Source: Candidatus Zixiibacteriota bacterium
GTDB taxonomy: Bacteria > Zixibacteria > MSB-5A5 > WJJR01 > JAJRUJ01
Assembly (NCBI GenBank): GCA_024277855.1
Contig: JAJRUJ010000045.1
Coordinates: forward strand, 1 to 33,082
Length of the DNA stretch: 33,082 nucleotides
Reading direction: 5' to 3'
This document shows, piece by piece, positions 25,158 through 33,082 of the stretch. The notes below the pieces were generated by a model. It searched no databases and was not told the DNA's origin. It worked only from the letters and a program-made list of their open reading frames with translations. The position numbers were made by a program, and so were the translations under genes. Positions within the stretch are counted from its first letter, which is position 1. Each line of letters opens with the position of its first letter.

Positions 25158-25201
25158 GGTTCGGTTGTTACACCGCCGACAGGCCGGACCCCGAACCTTT
25201 T
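25158..25201 (+). promoter_or_regulatory. Possible leader hairpin with T-run upstream of glnS
   Basis: GGTTCGG (25158-25164) and CCGAACC (25191-25197) form a 7-bp stem with a 26-base loop, directly followed by TTTT at 25198-25201. It ends about 45 bases before the glnS ATG. The shape resembles a weak intrinsic terminator or attenuator. No T-box sequence was recognised. Confidence 0.35.
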
Positions 25202-25245
25202 AAAGATATGAGATAAGGCCCCTTTGCGGCCCGGACGATTATACG

Positions 25246-26970
25246 ATGAATGACAAGCCGAAACCAGATAGTGAAGCCGCCGCTCCGCCGGCCGAAGCAG
25301 TCGATTTTGTGCGGGCGATTGTCGCCGAAGATTTGAAAAACAATAAATTTGTCGGCCGGGTCCACACCCGGTTTCCTCCTGAACCGAATGGGCATCTCCA
25401 CATCGGGCATGCCAAGGCGATTTATCTGAATTATCTCATCGCCGTTGAAAATGATGGACTTTTCAATCTGCGTTTTGACGATACCAACCCGACTAAAGAG
25501 GAAACGCAGTTCGCCGACGCGATCCAGAAGGATATCCGTTGGCTGGGTGTCGATTGGGCAGACCGTCTCTTTTGGGCTTCGGACTATTTTGAGACGCTCT
25601 ATGAATACGCCGTCAAATTGATCAAAGACGGCAAAGCATATGTCGACGACCTCTCGGCCGAAGAAATCCGCGAATATCGCGGCACACTCACCGAACCGGG
25701 AAAGAACAGCCCATACCGTGAGCGAAGCGTCGAGGAAAATCTCGACTTGTTTGCCCGGATGCGCAAGGGTGAGTTTCCCGACGGCAGTAAAGTTTTGCGC
25801 GCGAAGATCGACATGGCCTCGGGTAATCTGAATATGCGCGATCCGGTGATGTACCGGATTATGCACGCGAAACATCACCGGACCGGCGATGCCTGGTGTA
25901 TCTACCCGATGTATGACTGGGCGCACGGGCAGTCCGATTCGATTGAGGGGATCACCCATTCAAATTGCAGTCTCGAATTTGAGGATCACCGTCCGCTCTA
26001 CGACTGGTTTCTCGACCAACTCGGCATTCACCACCCGAGGCAGACCGAGTTCGCGCGGCTCAATCTCAATTATACGATCATGAGCAAGCGCAAACTGCGG
26101 CGGCTGGTCGAGGAGGGTTATGTCCGCGGTTGGGACGATCCCCGCCTGCCCACTCTTTCCGGTCTGCGGCGGCGCGGGTATTCACCGGAATCAATCCGTA
26201 ATTTCTGTGAACGCGTCGGGGTGGCCAAACGCAACAGCGTCGTCGATATTGCACTTTTGGAGCACACTCTGCGCGAGGATTTGAATAAGCACTCCGCCCG
26301 CGTGATGGCCGTACTGCGTCCGCTCAAGGTCATTATCGACAACTATCCCGAGGGGCAGGTCGAACAGTTGGATGCCGTTAACAATCCGGAGGATCCGTCT
26401 GCCGGGACACGCAAAGTCCCTTTCTCGCGCGAGCTGTATATTGAACGGGATGATTTTCGCGAAGATCCCCCCAAGAAATTTTTCCGCCTCGCCCCGGGTC
26501 GGGAAGTTCGCTTGCGCTATGCCTATTTCATCACCTGCGAAGCTGTGGTCAAAGACGAGCAAACCGGTGAGATCACCGCACTGCACTGCAGCTATGACCC
26601 GGCGACAAAAGGCGGCGACTCGCCCGACGGCCGTAAAGTTAAGGCCACCCTCCATTGGGTTTCGGCCGAACATGCGCTGGACGCCGAAGTACGACTGTAT
26701 GATAAACTGTTTATCAAAGAGGACCCCGACGACGTCCCGGAAGGTCAGGATTTTATCGCGAATCTCAATCCGGATTCGCTGAGTGTCCTCACTTCGGGTA
26801 AAATTGAGCCGAGTGTCAAAGGCGCCGCGCCCGGAAATCGTTACCAGTTTGAGCGGCAGGGATATTTTTGTGTCGATCCCGATTCGACCGAAAACGCGTT
26901 GGTTTTCAACCGTACCGTAGGATTGCGGGACACTTGGGCGAAGATCCAAAAACAACAGAAAAGGAAATAA
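25246..26970 (+). CDS. glnS: Glutaminyl-tRNA synthetase
   Basis: A 574-residue class I synthetase that attaches glutamine to tRNA-Gln. HIGH is at residues 52-55 ([15 protein letters not shown]), and the KMSKS-type motif is IMSKRKL near residues 278-284. The start aligns well with known GlnRS ([21 protein letters not shown]), and the C-terminal beta-barrel domain ends with [14 protein letters not shown] as in Escherichia coli. Length is normal. Its presence means Gln-tRNA need not be made by the GatCAB transamidation route in this organism, which is inference. The ribosome site before ATG 25246 is weak. A hairpin with T-run lies in the leader. Confidence 0.97.
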   Translation: MNDKPKPDSEAAAPPAEAVDFVRAIVAEDLKNNKFVGRVHTRFPPEPNGHLHIGHAKAIYLNYLIAVENDGLFNLRFDDTNPTKEETQFADAIQKDIRWLGVDWADRLFWASDYFETLYEYAVKLIKDGKAYVDDLSAEEIREYRGTLTEPGKNSPYRERSVEENLDLFARMRKGEFPDGSKVLRAKIDMASGNLNMRDPVMYRIMHAKHHRTGDAWCIYPMYDWAHGQSDSIEGITHSNCSLEFEDHRPLYDWFLDQLGIHHPRQTEFARLNLNYTIMSKRKLRRLVEEGYVRGWDDPRLPTLSGLRRRGYSPESIRNFCERVGVAKRNSVVDIALLEHTLREDLNKHSARVMAVLRPLKVIIDNYPEGQVEQLDAVNNPEDPSAGTRKVPFSRELYIERDDFREDPPKKFFRLAPGREVRLRYAYFITCEAVVKDEQTGEITALHCSYDPATKGGDSPDGRKVKATLHWVSAEHALDAEVRLYDKLFIKEDPDDVPEGQDFIANLNPDSLSVLTSGKIEPSVKGAAPGNRYQFERQGYFCVDPDSTENALVFNRTVGLRDTWAKIQKQQKRK

Positions 26971-27122
26971 GATACAACGCCGAAGTTATCCTTGCTCATC
27001 GGGTGATATCTTAGCCAAATTAGCGAATAGACCGTATTACATGGACGAGCGCATCTCGGGCATGATCTGCCGGACGGATGACCGGCCAGGGCATAAACAG
27101 CAAACGAAGGATTCAACCGGTA

Positions 27123-27581
27123 ATGAAACAGAATGGCAAGCGAAAGACCAAACCGTTCCAAGTACGGAAATCGCGCATCCACGGGCGCGGTGTTTTTGCG
27201 GTCCGCCGTATCCGCAAAGAGCAGCGGATTGTCGAATATATCGGCAAACGGATCACGCAGGCAGACGCTGATCGGCTGTATGGAAACAACGGCAACAAAC
27301 ACCATCATACCCTGCTTTTTGCCGTCGACGATCATGTCGTTATTGACGCCGGTCAGGGTGGGGGACCGGCCCGGTTTATCAACCACTCGTGCGAGCCGAA
27401 TTGCGAGGCGGTCAATGAAGACGGCCGGATTTTTATCGAGGCAATCCGCAATATCCAGCCGGGTGTCGAACTGACCTATGACTACCAGTTTGAAGCCGAC
27501 GAGACGCCCGAGGAAGCACTCGAATTATATCCCTGTCGTTGCGGATCGCGAAACTGTCGGAAGACCATCGTCAAATTTTGA
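27123..27581 (+). CDS. SET-domain protein-lysine methyltransferase
   Basis: A 152-residue, nearly minimal SET protein. Seen: IHGRGVFA (AdoMet loop, near residues 19-26), FINHSCEPNC (near 85-94, with the pseudoknot motif NHSC), VELTYDYQF (catalytic Tyr) and a post-SET CRCGSRNC near 138-145 whose cysteines would bind zinc with the Cys of NHSC. These motifs are those of histone-type lysine methyltransferases; many bacteria carry such proteins with unknown or ribosomal/nucleoid substrates. ATG 27123 is chosen because the SET fold begins soon after it and a GGA lies upstream; an in-frame ATG at 27078 is possible. It lies 152 bases after glnS on the same strand. Confidence 0.92.
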   Translation: MKQNGKRKTKPFQVRKSRIHGRGVFAVRRIRKEQRIVEYIGKRITQADADRLYGNNGNKHHHTLLFAVDDHVVIDAGQGGGPARFINHSCEPNCEAVNEDGRIFIEAIRNIQPGVELTYDYQFEADETPEEALELYPCRCGSRNCRKTIVKF

Positions 27582-28202
27582 GCCATATCGGCCGATGGCT
27601 TCGGTTCTATTCGTCCGACTCACCGAAAATGACCGAGGAAAACCGGCCGGCCCGTATGCCGCGGGGAACAAGATTACCCCGATGGAGACCGGCGGAACCG
27701 GTGATCGAAACCTCCGGGATTACCGTCTGCGCATAATACGAACAGCGTTGTGCCGATTCCTTTATTCGAGAAAAGGTTGTTTTCCGGTATGAACCGTTTA
27801 TCCTGCTCAGGGGGCAGGTGTTTCGGTAGTCACTTGCTATCTTGTTGATGCTTAATAACTAACGGTCTTGCAGGCAAGGCAGCCCGGGCAAAAAACATCC
27901 GATCCGGCCGGCTAATTCGCCGTTTGACGCTACACCGAGGAAAGATTCGCCGCAAAAATACGACAGAACCTTCAGATGGAGGTTTCGTAATAAACACTGT
28001 GAGGGGGTGTGCGGAATAAACCTTGGGCAATATCGGAAAAATTAAAAACGCTGCCGTCGGCCTGATACCTGCAATGAAAACTGAATATCCGCTAAATCCG
28101 GGTATCGGGTCGATCATCCCCGGAACCGCTTTTTTGCGGGAATAAGAGGCCCTATCTTGGCGTAATCTATAAGAAGAAATTTCAAACGAGCAGGGGGCGG
28201 TC
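27582..28202. other. 621-base intergenic region with no supported gene
   Basis: Translations in this stretch look like random sequence and lack ribosome sites. Visible elements are a short stem right after the SET stop (GCCAT 27582-27586, ATGGC 27595-27599) and a CCGC/GCGG hairpin with a T6 loop at about 28126-28139. The AT-richer last 60 bases before the TPR gene may hold its promoter, but no -35/-10 pair is convincing. No tRNA or known riboswitch was recognised. Confidence 0.5.
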
Positions 28203-29663
28203 ATGAAACTCCAACGAATGATCATCCTGTTGTTGATGTGCTGCGTAATCTTGTCTATAGCTGGAGTGGCAAATGCTAAAAGCGCCAAAATCCCCATCAC
28301 TACCTCATCGGAGAAAGCCCGGGAGTATTACCTGGCCGGCCGGGATCTTGCCGAGAAACTCCGTGGTACGGAAGCTCGCGGATATTTCCGCAAGGCCGTC
28401 GCCGAAGACCCCGAATTTGCCCTGGCTTATCTAAACCTCTCACTGGTTGCCGTAACCAACAAGGAATTTTTCGAGTATTTCGACAAGGCGGTTTCCCTGA
28501 TGAGCAAGGTTTCCGATGGTGAGAAACTGATTATTATGGCGATCCAGGCCGGGGTTGAGTTAAACACCATAAAACAACGCGAGTTTTATAAAAAACTTGT
28601 TGCTGCCTATCCCGAAGACGAACGGGCGCACAATCTTCTTGGTAATAACTATTTCGGCACTCAGGATTATGCCGCCGCGATCGAACGCTACAACCGCGCT
28701 TTGCGCCTGAACCCCGATTTCTCCCAGCCATACAATCAACTGGGGTATTCCTATCGGTTTGTCGGCAATTACACCGACGCCGAAAAGGCGTTTAAAAAAT
28801 ATATTAAATTGATTCCCGATGATCCCAATCCTTACGACTCGTATGCCGAATTATTGATGCAAATCGGGAAATTCAATGAATCGATTAAGTATTACCGAAA
28901 GGCGCTCAACATCAATCCATTGTTTTTGCCTTCGCATATCGGCATCGCCACTGACTATGCCTTCCTGGGCCAACACACCAAGGCCCGGGAACAGTTGCAG
29001 ACACTCTACGACCACGCGGTCGATGTCGGTCAGCGGCGCGGCGCATACTTCGCCACGGCGGTCTCCTATGTTGACGAGGGAAACTACGATGCCGCAATTG
29101 CAGTCCTGCAAAAATCCTACGGTCTGGCGGCTGAGCATGACGACCCGGCGGGGATGGCCGGTGATGTGAACAACATGGGGAACATTCTGGTCGAGGCGGG
29201 CAAATACGATCAGGCGTTGATTAAATATCAAAAAGCGGTCGATATCATCGAGGCCTCCGGGCTGGCCGAGGAGGTCAAAGAAAACGCCCGCCGGGCATAT
29301 TTGTATAACAGCGCCAAAGTGGCAATGCATCAGGCCGATTATCTCGAGGCCAAAGCAAAGGCCGATGCATACCGCAAACAGGTTGGTGCTGTCGGCAGCC
29401 CGTTTTTGATCCGTTTCTCACATGAACTCGACGGGATGATTGCCCTCGCCGAGAAAGACTACGCGACCGCCCTGGCCGAACTGCCCTACGCCAACCAGCA
29501 AAACCCATATAACCTCTACCGGATGGCCCTGGCCTATCAAGCCAAAGGAAATACCGAAAAGGCCCGCGAATTCTGCGAACGTGCCGCCCATGCCAATTCG
29601 TTGAATAATTTAAACTATGCCTTCATTCGGGCAAAAGCGGAGAAAATGCTGGCCGGCATGTAG
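28203..29663 (+). CDS. Secreted TPR-repeat protein
   Basis: A 486-residue exported protein. Residues 1-25 are a signal peptide (MKLQR, a long hydrophobic core, cleavage near ANA-KSA). The rest is almost wholly tetratricopeptide repeats. Clear units include EKAREYYLAGRDLAEKLRG, NYFGTQDYAAAIERYNRAL with LNPDFSQPYNQLGYSYRFVG, GKFNESIKYYRKALNINP and GKYDQALIKYQKAVDI, with later, weaker ones to the C-terminus. Such proteins bind partners in the periplasm, and no enzymatic domain is visible. A GGGGG run upstream of ATG 28203 may act as a ribosome site. It ends at a bidirectional terminator shared with the convergent transglutaminase gene. The function is otherwise unknown. Confidence 0.88.
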   Translation: MKLQRMIILLLMCCVILSIAGVANAKSAKIPITTSSEKAREYYLAGRDLAEKLRGTEARGYFRKAVAEDPEFALAYLNLSLVAVTNKEFFEYFDKAVSLMSKVSDGEKLIIMAIQAGVELNTIKQREFYKKLVAAYPEDERAHNLLGNNYFGTQDYAAAIERYNRALRLNPDFSQPYNQLGYSYRFVGNYTDAEKAFKKYIKLIPDDPNPYDSYAELLMQIGKFNESIKYYRKALNINPLFLPSHIGIATDYAFLGQHTKAREQLQTLYDHAVDVGQRRGAYFATAVSYVDEGNYDAAIAVLQKSYGLAAEHDDPAGMAGDVNNMGNILVEAGKYDQALIKYQKAVDIIEASGLAEEVKENARRAYLYNSAKVAMHQADYLEAKAKADAYRKQVGAVGSPFLIRFSHELDGMIALAEKDYATALAELPYANQQNPYNLYRMALAYQAKGNTEKAREFCERAAHANSLNNLNYAFIRAKAEKMLAGM

Positions 29664-29685
29664 GCGAGGCGCGTGAACAAACATG

Positions 29686-29722
29686 AAAAAAACCGGAGTG
29701 GCCAGCCCGCTCCGGCTTTTTT
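29686..29722. terminator. Bidirectional Rho-independent terminator
   Basis: A run of seven A (29686-29692), the stem CCGGAG (29693-29698) with CTCCGG (29710-29715), an 11-base loop, one C, then six T (29717-29722). On either strand the stem is followed by a U-run, so it can end both the TPR gene (plus) and the convergent propeller/transglutaminase gene (minus), whose stops lie 23-24 bases away on each side. Confidence 0.8.
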
Positions 29723-29745
29723 GACTACCAGATATCTATCGTGGG

Positions 29746-31449
29746 TTAACGCTCCTCACACGATTTGCCGACCACGCTCTTCGTGGTTTTGGCCGGACTC
29801 GCCGCCTTTTCATTCTCACCTATCCCTGTGAGGCCTTCCGGATCCAGCGGTGACCATTCGCCGATATTCTCGGTATATACTTTGCATTTTCCCCGGGAAG
29901 TCCAGGTCTCGTCCGAGTTATAACTCCAGGTCAGGTATTTCGACCCGCCCCCTCCCCGTGTCGTGATCAAAAACCGATTGTCCAGATACCCGATATACCG
30001 CGCCTGCGCCGCGGGCGTATTCTGGTCGCCGCCGGACGGGTCGATCGGCACCCAGCCGAAATTGGGTAGAAAGACCTCCACCCAGCGATGGAAAACCTCA
30101 TCGGTCGAGGCGTCGTCCCCGCGCACCGCCACCGACCCGGCCAAGCGCGCCGGCAGTCCCGCCGCCCGGGCCATGGCGATGTAGACAAAACTGTATTCCG
30201 AGCACGAGCCGCTGCCGCGTTCCAGCACCGTCGGGGCAAGGTTCCAGCCCCCGGCCAGTTCGTAGCGCATCCGCTCGATGATATAATCGAAAATTTTCCG
30301 CGCCACCCAATAGGCATTCTGTTCGTCCCCGATCGCCTCATCCACCGACTTGCGGATGAATTTATCGTCGATCTGATATTTGCTCCCGTCAACCAGGTAC
30401 ATTTTGCGGATGTCGCCGGGAACCTCGGCCAGCGTGCCGACTTCCTCGGGGAAAATAAAATACCGTGTCTTAAACAATTCCGCCTCGATGGTCATTATCG
30501 CGGTTTCCATTCCCCCGGCCGGGATATTTTCTGTCTTGTAATGAGCAACGCGCTGTCCCCACTGGTCCTCGACAAACTCGTCGGGTTGCGGTGAAAAAAT
30601 AATATCGCTCAAAATATCCTGATTGGGCAGGTTATCCGGCACCGCAAAATAAACATCCAGCGAGGTGACCATACCGGGACCATAATTGCGGAATTGATGA
30701 GTATATTCCAACCGCCGACGTTTCCCGTCGGTGCGGACATACCGCTCGTCGTCTTTGCGCACCAGGCGGAAAACCTTGTCCGACTGGTAATCGGCATTCC
30801 ACAGATACAAGCCGTCGAAAGCCAGCCCCCGGGCGAATTTACCCGGCGAGGGGAATGAGAGAATCACCTGGCCTTTATCCGGCGTGACCATATATATCAT
30901 ATCCGTCCGCCGGTCGGAAACCCAGAGATACCGGCCATCGAAGGTCAAGCCGCGCGGATCGCCCGACGGCGACTTAAATTCTTTAATTGTCGTACCGTCT
31001 TCGGTCGATATCTGATAGAGCATGTCTGCGCGAAAATCGGCCACCCAGAGGTATTTCCCGTCCCAGACCAGGCCCTGTGGGTTGTCGCAGGGCGCGTAGA
31101 TCGTCCGGACCGCCTCCTGCGACTCCGGGTCCAGCCGCAAAATCATTTTCTCTTCAACATCGAGCACCCAGAGATACTCACCGTCCCACGTAAGCCCCTC
31201 AACCTGATACCCCGGCGCGGGGATTGTCTTTTCAATCGAGCCGTCTTTCAGCGAAATCCGGTACAGCGTGTCGGTTTTCCGGTCGGCCAGCCAGAGCGAT
31301 TTGCCGTCGAAAGTCAACCCGGTCGGACAACCCCCCGGCGTGACAAACGACCGCTCGATATCGCCGCTTGCCGCGCCCGCTGTCCCGCGCAAACTGGTTA
31401 CTAAGATCAGACCGATTACCAGTGCTGTCATTGTTCTGCGAAATTCCAT
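29746..31449 (-). CDS. Secreted beta-propeller/transglutaminase-like protein
   Basis: A 567-residue exported protein. ATG 31449 is chosen because GGGAGGGG lies upstream and because it gives a signal peptide (MEFRRT, hydrophobic core, AGA-ASG). Residues about 30-240 contain five ~42-residue propeller-like units, each with a G-L-x-(F/W)-D-G-x-(Y/S)-LW core followed by D and a Y-x-(I/V) strand. A beta region follows, then a transglutaminase-like domain (about 375-490) with a complete Cys-His-Asp set: SGSCSEYSFVYIAMARAAGLPAR, EVFHRWVEVFLP and WVPIDPSGGD. Such domains act as peptidases or acyl-transferases on proteins; the substrate is unknown. It shares a terminator with the convergent TPR gene. 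Confidence 0.88.
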   Translation of the reverse strand: MEFRRTMTALVIGLILVTSLRGTAGAASGDIERSFVTPGGCPTGLTFDGKSLWLADRKTDTLYRISLKDGSIEKTIPAPGYQVEGLTWDGEYLWVLDVEEKMILRLDPESQEAVRTIYAPCDNPQGLVWDGKYLWVADFRADMLYQISTEDGTTIKEFKSPSGDPRGLTFDGRYLWVSDRRTDMIYMVTPDKGQVILSFPSPGKFARGLAFDGLYLWNADYQSDKVFRLVRKDDERYVRTDGKRRRLEYTHQFRNYGPGMVTSLDVYFAVPDNLPNQDILSDIIFSPQPDEFVEDQWGQRVAHYKTENIPAGGMETAIMTIEAELFKTRYFIFPEEVGTLAEVPGDIRKMYLVDGSKYQIDDKFIRKSVDEAIGDEQNAYWVARKIFDYIIERMRYELAGGWNLAPTVLERGSGSCSEYSFVYIAMARAAGLPARLAGSVAVRGDDASTDEVFHRWVEVFLPNFGWVPIDPSGGDQNTPAAQARYIGYLDNRFLITTRGGGGSKYLTWSYNSDETWTSRGKCKVYTENIGEWSPLDPEGLTGIGENEKAASPAKTTKSVVGKSCEER

Positions 31450-31773
31450 CAGACCCCTCCCGAGCATGACGTGAAATATCAGGACATATCCCACCATAGC
31501 GCATTACACTCCGGCAGGCAATAGGCATGCTACCCTTGTTGTCGGCGCTTCAAACCGATGACAGATAGACTGAAACTTGAATAAACATCCACGCGTAGGT
31601 GTAATCATCCCGAATTGTGGGTGTAAAGGAAGGCAGAATATTAACATAGAACTGCCGGCGACTATCGGGGTCCCGCCCCAATAAATCCGGTTTTTTGTAT
31701 TGTTGATGACTATATTGTCACAAGTTCGACGGCAGAAGACGACAGACCGTCACCAAATTCATGAGGTGGGTTT
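31450..31773. other. 324-base divergent intergenic region
   Basis: This holds the ribosome site of the propeller/transglutaminase gene at one end (rc GGGAGGGG, 31455-31462) and that of natA (GAGGTGG, about 31763-31769) at the other. The middle is AT-rich with a TATATT at 31711-31716, but no well-spaced -35 was found. No gene, RNA or strong repeat was recognised. Confidence 0.5.
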
Positions 31774-32526
31774 ATGGAAGCTGCAATTTCGCTTAACAAT
31801 CTATCCAAACATTTTGAGGACAAGAAACGGGGACTGGTCAAGGCGGTTGATGAGCTGACTTTTAATTGCCGCCCCGGGTCGATCTTCGGTTTGCTTGGGT
31901 TAAACGGGGCGGGGAAGACCACGACACTCCGGATATTGGCCACGATGCTGACGCCGACCTCAGGGACGGCCATCGTGGGCGGATACAATGTTCAGACCGA
32001 GCCGGACAAGGTGAAATCCAAGATCGGTTTTCTCACCGGCAACACCGGGTTATATCTCCGGTTGACCCCGCGCGAGATCATCACCTATTTCGGCCGCCTT
32101 TCGGGTATGGATACCTCCGCGGTCAAATCACGCGGTAATCAGTTGATCGAAGCCCTCGACATGGGCGAGTTCGCCGACCGGCGGATCGACAAACTCTCCA
32201 CCGGGCAAAAACAGAAAACATCGATCGCCCGCACAATGATCCACAACCCGCCGATCCTGATCCTGGACGAACCGACCGCCGGCCTCGATGTCCTCACCAG
32301 TCGGGCGATCATCAAACTGGTCCGCTCGGCGAAAGACGACGGCAAGTGCGTGATTTTCTCCACCCACATCATGCATGAGGCGGCGGCCATTTGCGATGAT
32401 ATCGCCGTTATCCATCGCGGCCGATTACGGGCCATCGGTACGCTGGAAACGTTCCGCAAAAAATATCAGTTGGAGGACTTAGACGACATTTTCGTGGCGA
32501 TTATCAAAAATGGAGGTGCCGCCTGA
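31774..32526 (+). CDS. natA: ABC transporter ATP-binding protein (NatA-type)
   Basis: A 250-residue ATPase. Walker A GLNGAGKTT is at residues 42-50, the signature is LSTGQKQKTSIARTM at 141-155 with the LSTGQ form usual for export ABCs of this group, Walker B is ILILDEP near 161-167 and the H-loop His is near 198 (FSTHIMHEA). The GMDTSAVKSR and LYLRLTPREII segments resemble NatA, the ATPase of the NatAB sodium exporter, and related multidrug/ABC-2 ATPases. The stop overlaps the next start by one base (TGATG), so it is co-translated with the permease. The sodium assignment is inference; the exporter class is secure. Confidence 0.85.
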   Translation: MEAAISLNNLSKHFEDKKRGLVKAVDELTFNCRPGSIFGLLGLNGAGKTTTLRILATMLTPTSGTAIVGGYNVQTEPDKVKSKIGFLTGNTGLYLRLTPREIITYFGRLSGMDTSAVKSRGNQLIEALDMGEFADRRIDKLSTGQKQKTSIARTMIHNPPILILDEPTAGLDVLTSRAIIKLVRSAKDDGKCVIFSTHIMHEAAAICDDIAVIHRGRLRAIGTLETFRKKYQLEDLDDIFVAIIKNGGAA

Positions 32527-33082
32527 TGTCTGCCCAAAAAATCAACCTGATCTTTTTCAAAGAGATGAAAGATATTCTCCGCGACCGGCGGACGCTCTAT
32601 TCGATGATTTTAGTGCCGATTCTGATGTATCCGCTGCTCTCGATCGGCATGGGGATCCTCATTGGTTCGCAGATAGAAAAAACACAAGCGGCCAAACAGC
32701 GGATCGCTATCCTCGGCGCGGAGTACGCGCCCAAAATCGCTCAGGCCATCCGCAACACCGACAAATTCACCATCGTCCCGGTCGACAGTCTGGAGCGCGG
32801 ATTACGCAAGCTGGCCGCCGCCGATTCGACAATCGACCGCAAGGTCGTCGACCGGATATTTTCTCCGGCCGGTCAGGACATTCCCGATTCGATCATTTAC
32901 CCGATCTTCTCCAGGGCCATCGATGAAAAAATCATCCGGGCGGCAGTGAGATTTCCGAAAAACTTTGCCGCGCGAATCGAAACCGGAGATTCACTCAACC
33001 TGATTATCCTCTACGATCAATCCGAGACCAAGTCCGATGCCGCCGCCGATAAGCTGCGCGACTGGGCCATCGAATATCGCGA
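32526..33082 (+). CDS. natB: ABC-2 type permease (NatB-like), N-terminal part
   Basis: Partial: 185 codons are present, the rest is beyond the window. It starts MSAQKINLIFFKEMKDILRD, the cytoplasmic start typical of NatB/ABC-2 permeases, followed by one membrane helix (MILVPILMYPLLSIGMGILI, residues about 27-46). A long polar segment then begins, the large extracytoplasmic domain found after the first helix in NatB. That segment contains a basic-to-acidic stretch and ends SETKSDAAADKLRDWAIEYR at the window edge. It overlaps natA by one base. With NatA it would form an ATP-driven exporter; the substrate (Na+ or other) cannot be read from the fragment. Confidence 0.8.
   Translation, partial: MSAQKINLIFFKEMKDILRDRRTLYSMILVPILMYPLLSIGMGILIGSQIEKTQAAKQRIAILGAEYAPKIAQAIRNTDKFTIVPVDSLERGLRKLAAADSTIDRKVVDRIFSPAGQDIPDSIIYPIFSRAIDEKIIRAAVRFPKNFAARIETGDSLNLIILYDQSETKSDAAADKLRDWAIEYR

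Noticed and set aside
25168-25959. 263-residue minus-strand frame opposite the start of glnS
   Set aside because: It is antisense to a well-conserved synthetase; the composition looks like a shadow of codon bias.
27830-28300. Minus-strand frame of 156 residues overlapping the TPR gene start
   Set aside because: It overlaps a clear signal peptide and ribosome site on the plus strand, and its translation has no recognisable pattern.

Overview
The window looks like chromosome from a free-living, Gram-negative (diderm), probably anaerobic or facultative bacterium. LptB (LPS export), an L,D-transpeptidase, a lipoprotein and several secreted proteins indicate a diderm envelope. Pyruvate:ferredoxin oxidoreductase indicates anaerobic pyruvate oxidation. 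The secreted protein at 1002-1898 ends in a dockerin-like tandem repeat of a type I associate with Candidatus Zixibacteria and related FCB-group lineages. That taxonomic guess is inference from protein style, not a computed placement. Base and codon use look even throughout; I saw no insertion sequence, phage, CRISPR array, tRNA or rRNA.

Layout. 1-686: 5' part of nifJ (minus). 1002-2357: Cys-rich cohesin/dockerin-like secreted protein and a DUF202 membrane protein (minus). Back-to-back sigma70-like promoters at 2393-2464 separate DUF202 from lptB-like (plus), which is followed by oligoendopeptidase F (plus). 5158-11230 (minus): an unknown membrane protein, bactofilin, a gltX-rarA pair overlapping by 4 nt, an L,D-transpeptidase and a DUF4398-like lipoprotein. 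11548-11721 (plus): a tiny membrane protein with a Cys cluster. 11742-14768 (minus): cysteine desulfurase tightly coupled to an ABC-F ATPase.

15043-21545 (minus) is a probable operon: flavin reductase-like protein, DUF58, endonuclease IV, a TPR protein with a degenerate peptidase-MA domain, and a BatA-like VWA protein. DUF58 plus BatA-like VWA is the core of MoxR/Bat-type envelope loci, but no MoxR ATPase is visible. 21784-22857 (minus) is a double-PDZ secreted protein with a possible ECF-sigma promoter and four tandem stem-loops at its 3' side. 23097-23522 (plus) is a DUF3566-like membrane protein. 23584-24963 (minus) is an unrecognised protein whose C-terminal half resembles a PD-(D/E)XK-like domain that has lost its catalytic residues. 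The rest holds glnS, a SET-domain protein, a secreted TPR protein (all plus), a beta-propeller/transglutaminase protein (minus, convergent across a bidirectional terminator) and a NatA/NatB-type ABC exporter (plus, truncated by the window end).

Most genes are housekeeping (translation, recombination, Fe-S/sulfur, envelope). The parts I would look at first are the apparently catalytically dead domains (23584-24963 and 17195-19117), endonuclease IV embedded in a DUF58/BatA operon, the structured intergenic RNA at 21645-21755 and the perfect palindrome occupying the ribosome-binding region of the BatA-like gene.
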